From assembly GCA_003550325.1 (NCBI GenBank), contig QKWP01000371.1, positions 1 to 64,000 of the forward strand: 64,000 nt of DNA. Direction: 5' to 3'. Below, piece by piece: positions 1 to 8,978 of this stretch. The notes beneath the pieces were generated by a model. It was not told the DNA's origin. It saw nothing but the letters and a program-made list of their open reading frames with translations, and searched no databases. A program made the translations under genes and the position numbers. The number at the start of each line of letters is the position of its first letter. Position 1 is the stretch's first letter. Source of the DNA: Gigaspora rosea (Eukaryota > Glomeromycota > Glomeromycetes > Diversisporales > Gigasporaceae).

Positions 1-75
1 TCTCATCGAGACCAACATTTTGGTAATAAAATTATTCAAAAATAGATTAGTATATCATAAGTTATTGGCAATTCC
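1..75. mobile_element. Terminal fragment of an inverted-repeat element (TGAGACGA family)
   Basis: The first bases match the right terminus of the element at 35769-36599 and the inner arm at 56725-57040. Shared words are 'tctcat.gaga', 'accaacattttggta' and 'aaaatcatccaaaa', followed by a weaker match over 'agtagatcataagttatt'. Only the right end is in view; the rest lies left of the window. Confidence 0.6.
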
Positions 76-308
76 ATAAATCAGCCCATATGATATAATC
101 ATATTAAACGTCACGTCACATACGTCACGTCAAACGTCATAGTATATGTTCATTGATATTCTAATGTCTGCAGCTCTAGTCACAGCCCTAAGAATAAAAT
201 TTTTAATTTGAAATACAAGAAATGTTAGAAGTTTTGTTTAATTGTGTTTAATAGAAATTGTATAAAACAGGTTTAAAACCAAATTTAAATGATTGAATCA
301 ATATATTT

Positions 309-495
309 GGAGCAGAACTAGAGTTGCAGGTGAAACTAATTTTTAATAGTGCACCATGGTGCACCGAGACTGGTGCACCAAAACTGGTGCACCGATAATT
401 ATAAAAAACTTAAATTTTCAACGGTCACCGTGGTGCACCGATACGTTCTGGTGAAACTAACTAGTTTTCTAACTAGTTTCACCAACAACTCTAGG
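309..495. mobile_element. MITE with internal GGTGCACC palindromes
   Basis: Inverted termini read CTAGAGTTG...GGTGAAACTA at the left and the reverse complement at the right (about 20 matching bases). The flanks gcagaa/gcagga could be an imperfect 6-bp target duplication. The interior repeats the palindromic octamer GGTGCACC or its core about five times (346-443). No coding capacity. The superfamily is not clear. Confidence 0.6.
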
Positions 496-691
496 CAGGA
501 CCCCGAACAATACATATAAAGGTTATATTGAAATTTTGGATAAAAAAGATGCTTTTTTACTAAAATGTTATATTTGAAAAGAAATTATTGACCATAAGAT
601 TATATTTAAAAGTGGATAAAAGCCTTTAATGTTATGTTATTTAAAATGGATAAAATTATAAATTTTAGATAGGTTATATTTAAAATTTGAT

Positions 692-848
692 AAGGGCAGT
701 GTCATTAATCATCTGATTATTTTTTATCAGAGGCCTACCTCTCTTCCTCTTCTTTAATATATATATAGTCAGGTTCTTATATATAATTTCAACTTTTTTT
801 ACCCCCTTCCCCCGCTAAAAAATTACCTTTTTGTCACTCTCCTAATTA
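692..848. repeat. 150-bp dispersed repeat with hairpin, copy 1
   Basis: About 150 bp match 49138-49296 at roughly 85 percent by eye. The shared part starts at 'gtcattaatcatctgatta', contains the hairpin CTGAT-TATTTTTT-ATCAG, then a pyrimidine-rich stretch and 'atatagtcaggttcttat'. The flanks differ between copies, so this is a mobile or conserved unit of its own. Confidence 0.6.
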
Positions 849-875
849 AATAAATAATAAATAAATAATTTTTTT

Positions 876-1020
876 GAAGAAAAATTTTTTTGGAAAAAAA
901 TTTTTATTAGAGAGAAAAATTTTTTTTGGAAAAAATTTTTTTGGAAAAAAGTTTATTTGAAAAAATTTTTTTTGAAGAAAAATTTTTTTTAAAAATTTTT
1001 TTTTAGAAAAATAATTCTTT
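876..1020. repeat. Degenerate T(n)GGA(n) minisatellite
   Basis: A run of units such as TTTTTTTGGAAAAAA and TTTTTTGAAGAAAAA repeats about eight times. Pure low-complexity sequence; no coding signal. Confidence 0.6.
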
Positions 1021-1445
1021 AAAAAAAAATATATAAGTTATTTGTTATATTTTTAAATAGATAAAATTATTTAAATATTAAAGTTTATATATAAAATAAG
1101 ATTAATTAGCTCTAATAAAAAGTGAATAAAATTTACAAAAAGTTTATATTACGTGGGTGGGATGAAAAGTTTTGTCAGTAGATCAATATCTTGATCATTT
1201 TTAAATATACAGTTTTAAATTTTTATATATATTAATATAGTGGTTATAATGAATTTGTAAAAAAAATTTTAATTAATTTTAATTAGATAGTTGTTGAAAA
1301 AATTGATTTTGAAATTTATTAATTTAACAAATGAAATTTATTATTATAAAAATTTAAATTAAGTCATTTATGTTAAAAATTTTTATATCAGATATAATAA
1401 AAAAAATTATATAACCAAAATAATGAACTATATACAATTATTATA

Positions 1446-1790
1446 AAATGCACTTATGGTGTTTTATCACCATAGGTAAATTAGATTTGCAAATCCGTGT
1501 AACAAAAACAAAAAAATAAATTTTTACAAAACAAAAAATAAATTTTAATTACTTTAGGGTTAGGGTAAGGCCTGGGATTTTTTAGGGGCATTAGTATATA
1601 CAAAATTTAGCAAAGAATTTTTTTTATTAGAGCCCCAAAGGTTGTTTCATAAGCAAAATTTTGCGATATGAATGGTTTTTTAAAAAAATAAACAAAAAAA
1701 CGAAATTTTTTGTTACACCTGATCTTAAATTTTGATTGGCTATTCTAATAGTTTTGTGTAATATAGTGTAAAACACCATAGGCGCGTTTT
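1446..1790. mobile_element. TA-flanked MITE
   Basis: Inverted termini AAATGCACTTATGGTGTTTT (left) and the inverse of AAACGCGCCTATGGTGTTTT (right) lie next to TA dinucleotides, the target duplication of Tc1/mariner elements. The interior has 'ttagggttaggg'-like words and is related in inverse to the interiors of the elements at 1837 and 56124. Non-coding. Confidence 0.6.
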
Positions 1791-1836
1791 TAGTAAAATC
1801 CAACTATATATATATAATTAATATTTAGAATTTTAC

Positions 1837-2156
1837 TAACTATAACCGGCGGTGATCATTACTGGTGTGCAATTAATCAATAAATTTGCAGGATCAGGTA
1901 TAATGTGCAAATTAGTTTGTGTAACAAAAATAAAGATTTTTTTAAAAAAATGCTAATATCTCAAGAATCTGTCTATGAAACTACCTTTAACATTTTAACA
2001 AAAAAAATTCCTTGCTAAATTTTGTATATATCAAACACCCTGCTAAAATTCCAGGCCTCACCCTAACTCTAAAGTAAATGAAATGAACTTTTTTTTGTTT
2101 TATCGTTATTGGTTAATTACATACCAGTAATGATCACTGCCGGTTATTTGTAGTTA
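1837..2156. mobile_element. MITE with AACCGGC(A/G)GTGATCATTACT termini
   Basis: Terminal inverted repeats of about 45 bp: AACCGGCGGTGATCATTACT at the left and the inverse at 2118-2145. The interior ('aggatcaggtataatgtg', 'aacaaaaaaaattccttgc') matches the element at 56124-56452. Non-coding. 2157-2580 beyond it is AT-rich with nothing recognisable. Confidence 0.6.
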
Positions 2157-3030
2157 AATTCTAATATTTATATAAATAAATTTTATTTATAATTATTTGA
2201 AGTAATTTTATTATAAATTAAATATTTTACTATATATAGTAATTAATTTACTAAATTTAGTAATAAAATTTATCTATATAACAATTTATAATTTTTGGTT
2301 GTTTTAAATAAATTTAATAATTTTATTTGAAATTAGAATAGTTATAAATAAAAATTATTGCAAAATTATTATTATTATTTATAAAATTTATAAAAATATT
2401 AAAAAATAAAAAAACTATAGCTCGGCAAATCTAATTAAACAAAGAAAAATTTTAAATTATAAATTTTTTAAATTTTAATATATTAATTTAAAAATAAATT
2501 ATATATTTAAAAACTACATAACTGATTTTAGTATTAGTTAAATTTTTAGAAAAATTAATTAAATTTTTAAATTTTTTTATATATACTTAATAGGCAATTC
2601 TCTAGTCAACTGGTTTAAAATTTTATTTTTTATATATAAATTTTACTATAAGTGCAAATGCACAGCGTCTCTATTTAAAACTTTTTTTTATACTAAGTTA
2701 ATCACCTTTCTGGCTTAAGAAACTTTTGTAACGCTCATCTAATAGTGGTTAGAGCATCAAAATCGGCTTGGTGAATACCAAGATATCTTTAAAAAACCTT
2801 TCTTTTACTATATAAATTTCTTTATAAACAATACTATTGTTTGCAAAGAAATTTACATAGTAAAAGAAAGATTTTTTAAAGATATCTTAGTATTCACCAA
2901 GCCGATTTTGATGCTCTAACCATCATTAGATGCATTTTAATGAGCTTTACAAAAGTCTCTTAAGCTAGAAAGGTGATTAACTTAGTATAAAAAAAAGTTT
3001 TAGATAAAGACACTATACATTTGTACTTAT

Positions 3031-3740
3031 TTTTTTTTTTTACTTTTAGAGGCCAGGTACTATGGCTGGGATTTTATTATGAGTTATTGGACGTAATATT
3101 TATTACATGAATGAGGATACAACTAGCCACACGTGCACTTTTGGTGCCTAATTTAAGTAGTCCGCCCGAAGGTTCTACACTAGCTGCCATACCTACAATC
3201 CAACTACGGGAATTGCCTATTTAAACTCTCTGGTTCACACTCTTCCTATTACTACCCATTGTACTGCACAAGCACAGATATTAAGGGGCCCCAACTCTTT
3301 TAGATAAATCATCAGCCTAAGGGCTACTTTACTCTCGCACCAATTGCCTACCATTGTTTTCTGTGTTCCATTCCACTTCGGATATGGATTTAGTGACAAA
3401 GCCGCCTGCCCTTATTAGGTTCATTTTGATCCCAGCCACCCACCTTCTTTTTGGTAGTGCCGTTGTAGATCTTCACCATTACTTCCTAATTCGGGACTTG
3501 CCAAACGGGTTTCCATATCTCTGGTTCCCTGGATTTACGGTGTAACAATAACACCATTGTGCCGTAGCTCCCATTCAAGATGGTGGAACCAAGGTAACAG
3601 GTTTTTGCAACCTAACCGATTTGAACCACATGGTTACCGAACACAGGCCTATTGTTCAAAGCGTCAACAGTGGGATTCGAACTGTCAATTTGCCGCTTGG
3701 AGAGTGACACCTTGACCACTTCTCTAAGGCGCCATACCAA
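3031..3740 (-). mobile_element. tRNA-derived SINE with intact Pol III promoter boxes
   Basis: The insertion is flanked by the perfect 16-bp duplication atacatttgtacttat (3015-3030 and 3741-3756). Read on the minus strand it begins with a tRNA-like head: A-box TGGTCAAGGTG (3708-3718) fits TRGYNNANNNG exactly, and B-box GTTCGAATCCC (3672-3682) fits the consensus. It ends in an A-tract (T-run at 3029-3041). At about 710 bp it is long for a SINE. No convincing protein is encoded. A diverged relative of its 3' half lies at 58751-58960. Its tail resembles the 3' end of the RNase H LINE at 16271, a possible source of the trans-acting machinery (inference). Confidence 0.8.
3672..3718 (-). promoter_or_regulatory. 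Internal RNA polymerase III promoter (A and B boxes) of the SINE
   Basis: The A-box occupies 3708-3718 and the B-box 3672-3682 on the minus strand, with about 25 bp between them, close to tRNA spacing. The fold as a tRNA is poor: the anticodon stem does not pair and the T-stem carries extra bases. Confidence 0.7.
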
Positions 3741-3912
3741 ATACATTTGTACTTATAGTAAAATCTATATTTATACTATATACTAAAAAAATTTGCGTGT
3801 AACCTTGGCAATAATAATAATATCAAAATTTATACAGAATTGCGAGAAAATCATTTTTTGTTAAGAACCCACTCGGGGTTAATTTAGTAAAATTTTGAGT
3901 TAGAAATCTATA

Positions 3913-4254
3913 CAGTATGGGACAGTATAAACCAACACTCCACGCCAAATTTTGAAATAATTACTCAATTCTGATTGGCTAGTATAATGTAATCAATTGT
4001 AATTGGTCAAAAATTACATATGAATTTCTTTTTTTTATATATTAAACGCCAAATTTTCAATTTCATAGTAAACTTTAAATTGATATATCCTTTTAAAATT
4101 AAAAATAAATAAAAATCTTTTCTAGCCAAATTGTAGCTTAGCCTTAAAGCTACAAATTGGCTAAAAAATTTTTTAAAAAAATTTTTATTTTTAAGTTAAA
4201 TCAATTTTTGTAAAATACATATAAAAAGGTATTGGTTTATAGTGCCCCGTACTG
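3913..4254. mobile_element. TA-flanked mariner-like MITE
   Basis: Termini CAGTATGGGACAGTATAAAC and the inverse of CAGTACGGGGCACTATAAAC sit between TA dinucleotides (3911-3912, 4255-4256). The interior holds a hairpin (AGCCAAATTGTAGCTT / AAGCTACAAATTGGCT, 4122-4165). Non-coding. The spacer 4257-4655 shows nothing I can name. Confidence 0.75.
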
Positions 4255-4662
4255 TATCTTCTTTAACAATCTAAAAAATCTTTTTGTAACGATAACGTTT
4301 AGATTACTCTATTTATATTGTGTAATGATAACGTTAGACTATCAATATAAATAATTATTAAGTGGAAGATCGCAGATAAAGGGTATAAAATGATCGACAT
4401 TTTATAATAAATCAGTGGAATTTAATAGTAAATTTCTATAGTGTGCGAATGGGGCTTGCTTACATATAAAAGTATTTTTTTTATTAAGTAACTTTTTCTT
4501 ATTGCTTAATTGAAAGTTGTAGAGCAAATTCTTGTAATTCTAATGGTAGTAAAATCATCAAAAATCAGTTTGATAGATCATAAGATACGAGTATTTTTCA
4601 ATTGTTTACTATAGAGTTTTTTCTTATGAATTGAAACACATGACGTTCCACTTACTATATAA

Positions 4663-4944
4663 GGGTGTCATCTAAAGCGGAGGTAAATTCACGTGATCGC
4701 AGCCAATCAAATTACAGAATTTTGATGATCACCGGCGAAGCAAAACAAAAAACAAAAACGAAAAACCTAAAAACGGCAGTTTAAATCTACCTCAGGTAGG
4801 TTAAGTAAAAATATTGGAAAGGCAATTTTGCTTATATATAACTATCTAAAACCCAACCTAACCCTAATATAAGATGGCTCTAACCCTAAAGTTAATCGAG
4901 AAAATTATTAAGAAATATGAGTTGCCCCCGCTTTAGACGTCCCT
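4663..4944. mobile_element. MITE with GGG(T/G)GTC termini, copy 1
   Basis: Inverted termini GGGTGTCATCTAAAGCGG and the inverse of GGGACGTCTAAAGCGGGG. Flanked by TATATAA (4656-4662 and 4945-4951), a 7-bp duplication of a TATA-like target. The same family occurs at 5596-6086. Interior contains 'ctaaccctaatataag'. Non-coding. Confidence 0.75.
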
Positions 4945-5595
4945 TATATAAGGTAATAGTCACATGCCCGCCGATTTTTACTATGAAATTTGTTCCCTTT
5001 AACTGCGGACTACTAATTAAATTGTATTACCTTAATTTTTAAATTGTATTGTATTGTAATATGATTGGGCAATATGAATTTATAAGTTTTATACTTTTAT
5101 ATTATACCATGCAAGGTTATATGATTTGTGTAATACAAATATGCATGTAAGCTACACAAAAGCTTATTGTACTGCTTTCGCAAAAATAATTTTTAGTTAC
5201 ACGCTACTAATGTTGTATAACGTTACACAAATCCTGATTTGGCCACTTTTTAAATTTAACCCAAGTTGGGTTTATTTGAACCAAAATTGGGTTCATTTGA
5301 ACCAGATCAGGTTTATTTAAGATTTATTTGAACCTAATTGTATTTATTTGAACCAAAATATGGATCATTTGAACCAGATCAGGTTTATTTGAACCAAAAT
5401 CAGCTTATTTGATCCAAAAATAAGATTTAAACCAAAAAAAGTTTATTTGAACCAAAAGAGAGTTTATTTGAACCAAGGGTAGGCTTATTTAGGACCCCGA
5501 AATATCTACAAAAGGATAAGGTTTTACAAAAATTACTAAATATAGAAAGATTTGCAAAAAATAAGGCAAAAATAAGCAAACTAATTACTATAAAA

Positions 5596-6086
5596 GGGGG
5601 TCGTCTAAAGCGAAGTCAAATCACGTAATCAACCACTAATCAAATTATAAAATTTTGACAATCACCGGCAAAACAAAACAAGAAATAAAAACAAAAACCT
5701 GAAATATACAAAAAACGGCAGTCTAAACCTACCTCAAGTAGGTTAATCAAAAATGTCAGAAAGGAAATTTTGCCTATATATAACTATTTAAAATTTAAAC
5801 AGGACCCTGGAGAACTCTGATACAACTCAGATGATTCTAAAAAAGGAAATTTTGTATAAAAATTCATCAAACATTGCATTTTTATATAGTAAAAATTCAA
5901 ATTTTGCTCTATTTTATACATCTATTTGGCTAAAATACTGCTAAAATTATACAAACTCAGATCTGAGTTGTATCAGAGTTCTTTGGGGTCCTACTTAAAC
6001 CAACCCTAATATAGAATAACCCTAACTCTAAAGTTAATCGAGAAAATTATTAAGAAATATGAGTTGACTCTACTTTAGATATCCCC
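5596..6086. mobile_element. GGG(T/G)GTC MITE, copy 2, middle of three nested elements
   Basis: Termini GGGGGTCGTCTAAAGCG and the inverse of GGGGATATCTAAAGTAG; 7-bp duplication TATAAAA (5589-5595, 6087-6093). Nearly collinear with the copy at 4663-4944 except for the insertion at 5801-5992, which that copy lacks. Confidence 0.75.
5801..5992. mobile_element. 192-bp AGGACCC MITE, innermost of three
   Basis: Terminal inverted repeats of about 32 bp: AGGACCCTGGAGAACTCTGA at the left and the inverse of AGGACCCCAAAGAACTCTGA at the right. The uninterrupted copy at 4663-4944 shows the empty site. The termini share AGGACCC with the element two levels out, although the rest differs. Confidence 0.8.
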
Positions 6087-6754
6087 TATAAAAGGAAATG
6101 ATCTGCACAAAAAAGACCAAAAATAAGCAAACTAAAACTCTACTCCTCTTTATATATTTCAGGGTCCTAATTATTTAAACCAAGCCTGGGTTTATATAAT
6201 CCAAGCTCAGGTTTATTTAAACCAAGCCTGGGTTTATTTGAACCAAAAGAAAGTTTATAGAACAAAGCTCGGGTTTATTCAAACCAAACCCGGGTTTATT
6301 AAAACCAATCACAGATTTATTTAATATTATCTAAAAAAAGCATATTATTAATTTAATATTTAAAAATAGTTTTCTTGTGCATTATTGCGCGGGTTTACAG
6401 CTAGTTTATATATAAAAAAAAAATTTTTGAACCAGTTGACTGGAGAATTATCTATTAAGATAAAGTTTAATTAATTTTTATATAAAAAAATTTGCAATAT
6501 TTTTTATATAATAAATTAAAAATTCAATATTTTAAAAACTATCTGATAAAAATACTTAAAACTTTTTTTACAAATTTATTATAACCACTATATTTATATA
6601 TATATAAGTTAAAACTGTATCTTTAAAATTGATCAAGATAAAAGGGCAAAAAAACTTTTTCCCGAACATCTGTACATCACTAAGTAAACAACAAATAGTG
6701 GAAGTAATCAGCGAAAAAACATTCATTTATTAAAATTTATTAAATAAACAACTA

Positions 6755-8972
6755 ATGACTACTGCAACTGTCACGTATACAAGAAGAAAATAGTACCACA
6801 AAAAAGGAAAAGCAGCACAAGAGCACAAAATATACAGGAAGCTGCAGAAAAACCTAGCACAAGTGTGAAAGGCACAAACTCGCTTAAGATGTCGTCCCAA
6901 GATATTAATATTGCTGAACAAACAGTATGTGAAAAAGACAAACGGAAATCAAATATAAGAAGGAAGCAAGAGGCCGAAACTGAAATAGCCACTGCTGTTA
7001 CAGACGAAATCATCATGTTAAAAAACCTTCTAGAATACAGCAAAGCAGTGGATGACCAAAACAGCAAATTCGTGTTGACCCCGAAAAATCTGGCAATGAC
7101 GTCATCAGAGATGGAAAAAGTAAACAACACAGAAAAGGAAACGGTCCCGATTCAAATAACAAGTATGGATATAGACGGCACCGAACCAAGTCAATATACA
7201 GATCCGGAAATGATCGAAGAGATCGACAATATGGTAGATCTAACTAGCGAATTCATGAAAGGAAAGGAAGAAAACATAGTAGAATTAGAAAAAGAAGTTA
7301 GAACTTATAGTCAGGTAACTAGAGGGAAGGTATCATAACCAAACAGAAGACGAGAAACAACGGACATGGGCTGGGCAGATTTAGTGACAGAAAGATTACA
7401 AGAAAACTTAGATTCGGAGTTCGACAATGAGAAATAGCACTACGAGAAAGTTCTAGAAGCATTTACGGATATAGAAAGAATGTGCGAATTCTTAGTACAT
7501 AAATTGGAAAGTAAATCGACTATACATGATATCCTACCTGCTATTGCAGCAAAACTCAAGTACCTGGGCAATAAATTTTTCCGTACCTTCACAAGAAATA
7601 AAAGAATTATACCGGCATACCAAAAAGAGTTTGACGAGATATTTAACCTTGCGATAGCTAATTATAAAGATAAACATAATATCACAATAACAAACAGGGA
7701 GATAAGAGATCAAATAAATAGGAAAATCAGACAGAAAATAGCAATAAACTTCATTACAAATTATAAAATGAAGAAGAGACCGAAAGAGATAGCCCAAGTG
7801 TTAAATTACTGTATGAGGTTCATGAAGATTGAAAGTGATCTGAAAGGAGATAAAATGTGGGCAACAATCAATAAAGCAATTCAAAGAACACTCAGAGAGC
7901 TACCAAGCAAACCTGAAGAAATACCAGAGAAGATAACGGATATATTTCCCTTCGAGCTGCCAATCAAAAACAGAGGTAACCTGAGAGCGATCCTAGCAGG
8001 CATGAGAAAAGTATACAACTTCACTCATTTGCCAGAAAAATACTTCGTACCACTAGAAACACTGCCAGGAGACCCAGCTGACCTGATAGGTGATTTGAAG
8101 AAGCTATTCCCTTTGAAAGACAGGAAAAAACTACAAGATCTACTAGGAATGAAAAGGCAGTTGGCGAAATACTATACATGGGAGGGAAAACTTCCTGATA
8201 TATACTTTGATCTACTAGCAAAAAAGATACCATTACCAACTACGCCTCAGGAACTGTCATCGAGAGTCTGAGAATTCTTTCCAATAGACCTAGTGAGAAG
8301 CGGAAAAACGATGAAAGAGATTGTTAACATGCTAAGACAGGACTATCATTTTAAAGCCATTTCGAATGACTATTTCATACAAAAAAAGAGATTACCAAGG
8401 GAAACGAGCAGAATACAAACAAATACAGCCTTCACGTATCCAATTGAGGATCCAAGAGTAGCCAAAAAATTCATAGAAGAAGCAAGTTTAAAATACAACA
8501 TCACATAGCCAATCCCAATACACATAATGACAGCGAATCCAACAGATAAACCAATTCTACCAACGGACCACAAGGAAGTGAAGGAATTTAATTTAACTAC
8601 ACCAATTAGGATAGCGAAACAATTGGTTGAAATGGTAAGGCTACTTAGAACAAAATACTATTTCCATAGAATACCTGAAGAGTGGATACAGATTACGAGA
8701 ATAGAGGAGGACGAAAATGGAACGAAAGAGGAAGTGGAAGGAAGTAAAGATCAAATGTTTAGAGTAGATATGCTAGAAAATCTAGAAGGAGTAAATTATA
8801 TCTAGACCAGATAGAAATTACAGACAACCTAATAAAAATACCTATTACCGAACAGACAGAAGTTAAGACAACAATTGAGGAACTAAGGAAAATCTTTGAC
8901 TTCGAAAAAGTACCTGACTTTATATTCACACTACTGCCGCTCCCCCAGGTGATATGGGACATCATTCCATAA
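6755..8972 (+). pseudogene. LINE-A ORF1-like protein, broken
   Basis: ORF1 probably starts at the ATG at 6755 (MTTATVTYTRRK), shifts frame near 6790, then reads open from 6865 to 7338 as an acidic, Lys/Glu-rich region. From 7480 it continues in one frame to 8805 with in-frame stops at 8269 and 8506, then shifts and ends at 8972. The part after 7900 is built of about five degenerate repeats of 60-80 residues, each with a pattern like L..LR..Y.F..(I/L)PE.YF (for example VYNFTHLPEKYF, DYHFKAISNDYF, KYYFHRIPEEWI, FDFEKVPDFIF). I know no named domain that fits. By position it should be the nucleic-acid-binding partner of the ORF2 enzyme, but no zinc knuckle or RRM is visible. Only 6 bp separate it from ORF2. 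Confidence 0.7.
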
Positions 8973-8978
8973 ATAACC

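Larger units (their letters stand above)
534..1147. mobile_element. Insertion in the left arm of the AGGACCCC element
   Basis: The arm sequence 'ggttatatt' stops near 533 and resumes at about 1145 with another 'ttatatt', so a block of about 615 bp was inserted with a likely 7-bp duplication. Inside are a two-copy repeat (692-848) and an array of T/A runs separated by GG. No open reading frame of note. Confidence 0.5.
2624..3790. repeat. Long hairpin (foldback), split by a SINE
   Basis: Left arm about 2624-2835, right arm about 2845-3014, continued at 3741-3790 after the SINE. Near-perfect pairing includes 'atcaaaatcggcttggtgaa' (2757-2776) with its inverse near 2895-2914. The arm contains 'tagtggttagagcatc', which looks like a tRNA A-box, but no matching B-box is clear. 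It lies inside the AGGACCCC element. Confidence 0.7.
5489..6170. mobile_element. TTAGGACCC MITE in the minisatellite, outer of three nested elements
   Basis: Termini TTAGGACCCCGAAATAT and the inverse of TTAGGACCCTGAAATAT; likely target duplication TTAT (5485-5488, 6171-6174). Without its own insertion it is about 190 bp and matches 38188-38360 ('gatctgcaaaaaa', 'ataagcaaactaa'). Confidence 0.75.
5250..6330. repeat. GTTTATTTGAACCAA minisatellite, interrupted by nested MITEs
   Basis: Units of about 19-22 bp around GGTTTATTTGAACCAAA repeat roughly ten times from 5250 to 5488 and about seven times from 6171 to 6330. The gap is filled by the element at 5489-6170. Confidence 0.8.

Noticed and set aside
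3354..3545. Open reading frame of 63 codons on the plus strand inside the SINE
   Set aside because: It runs antisense to the SINE, has no recognisable domain, and the region is explained by the SINE body.
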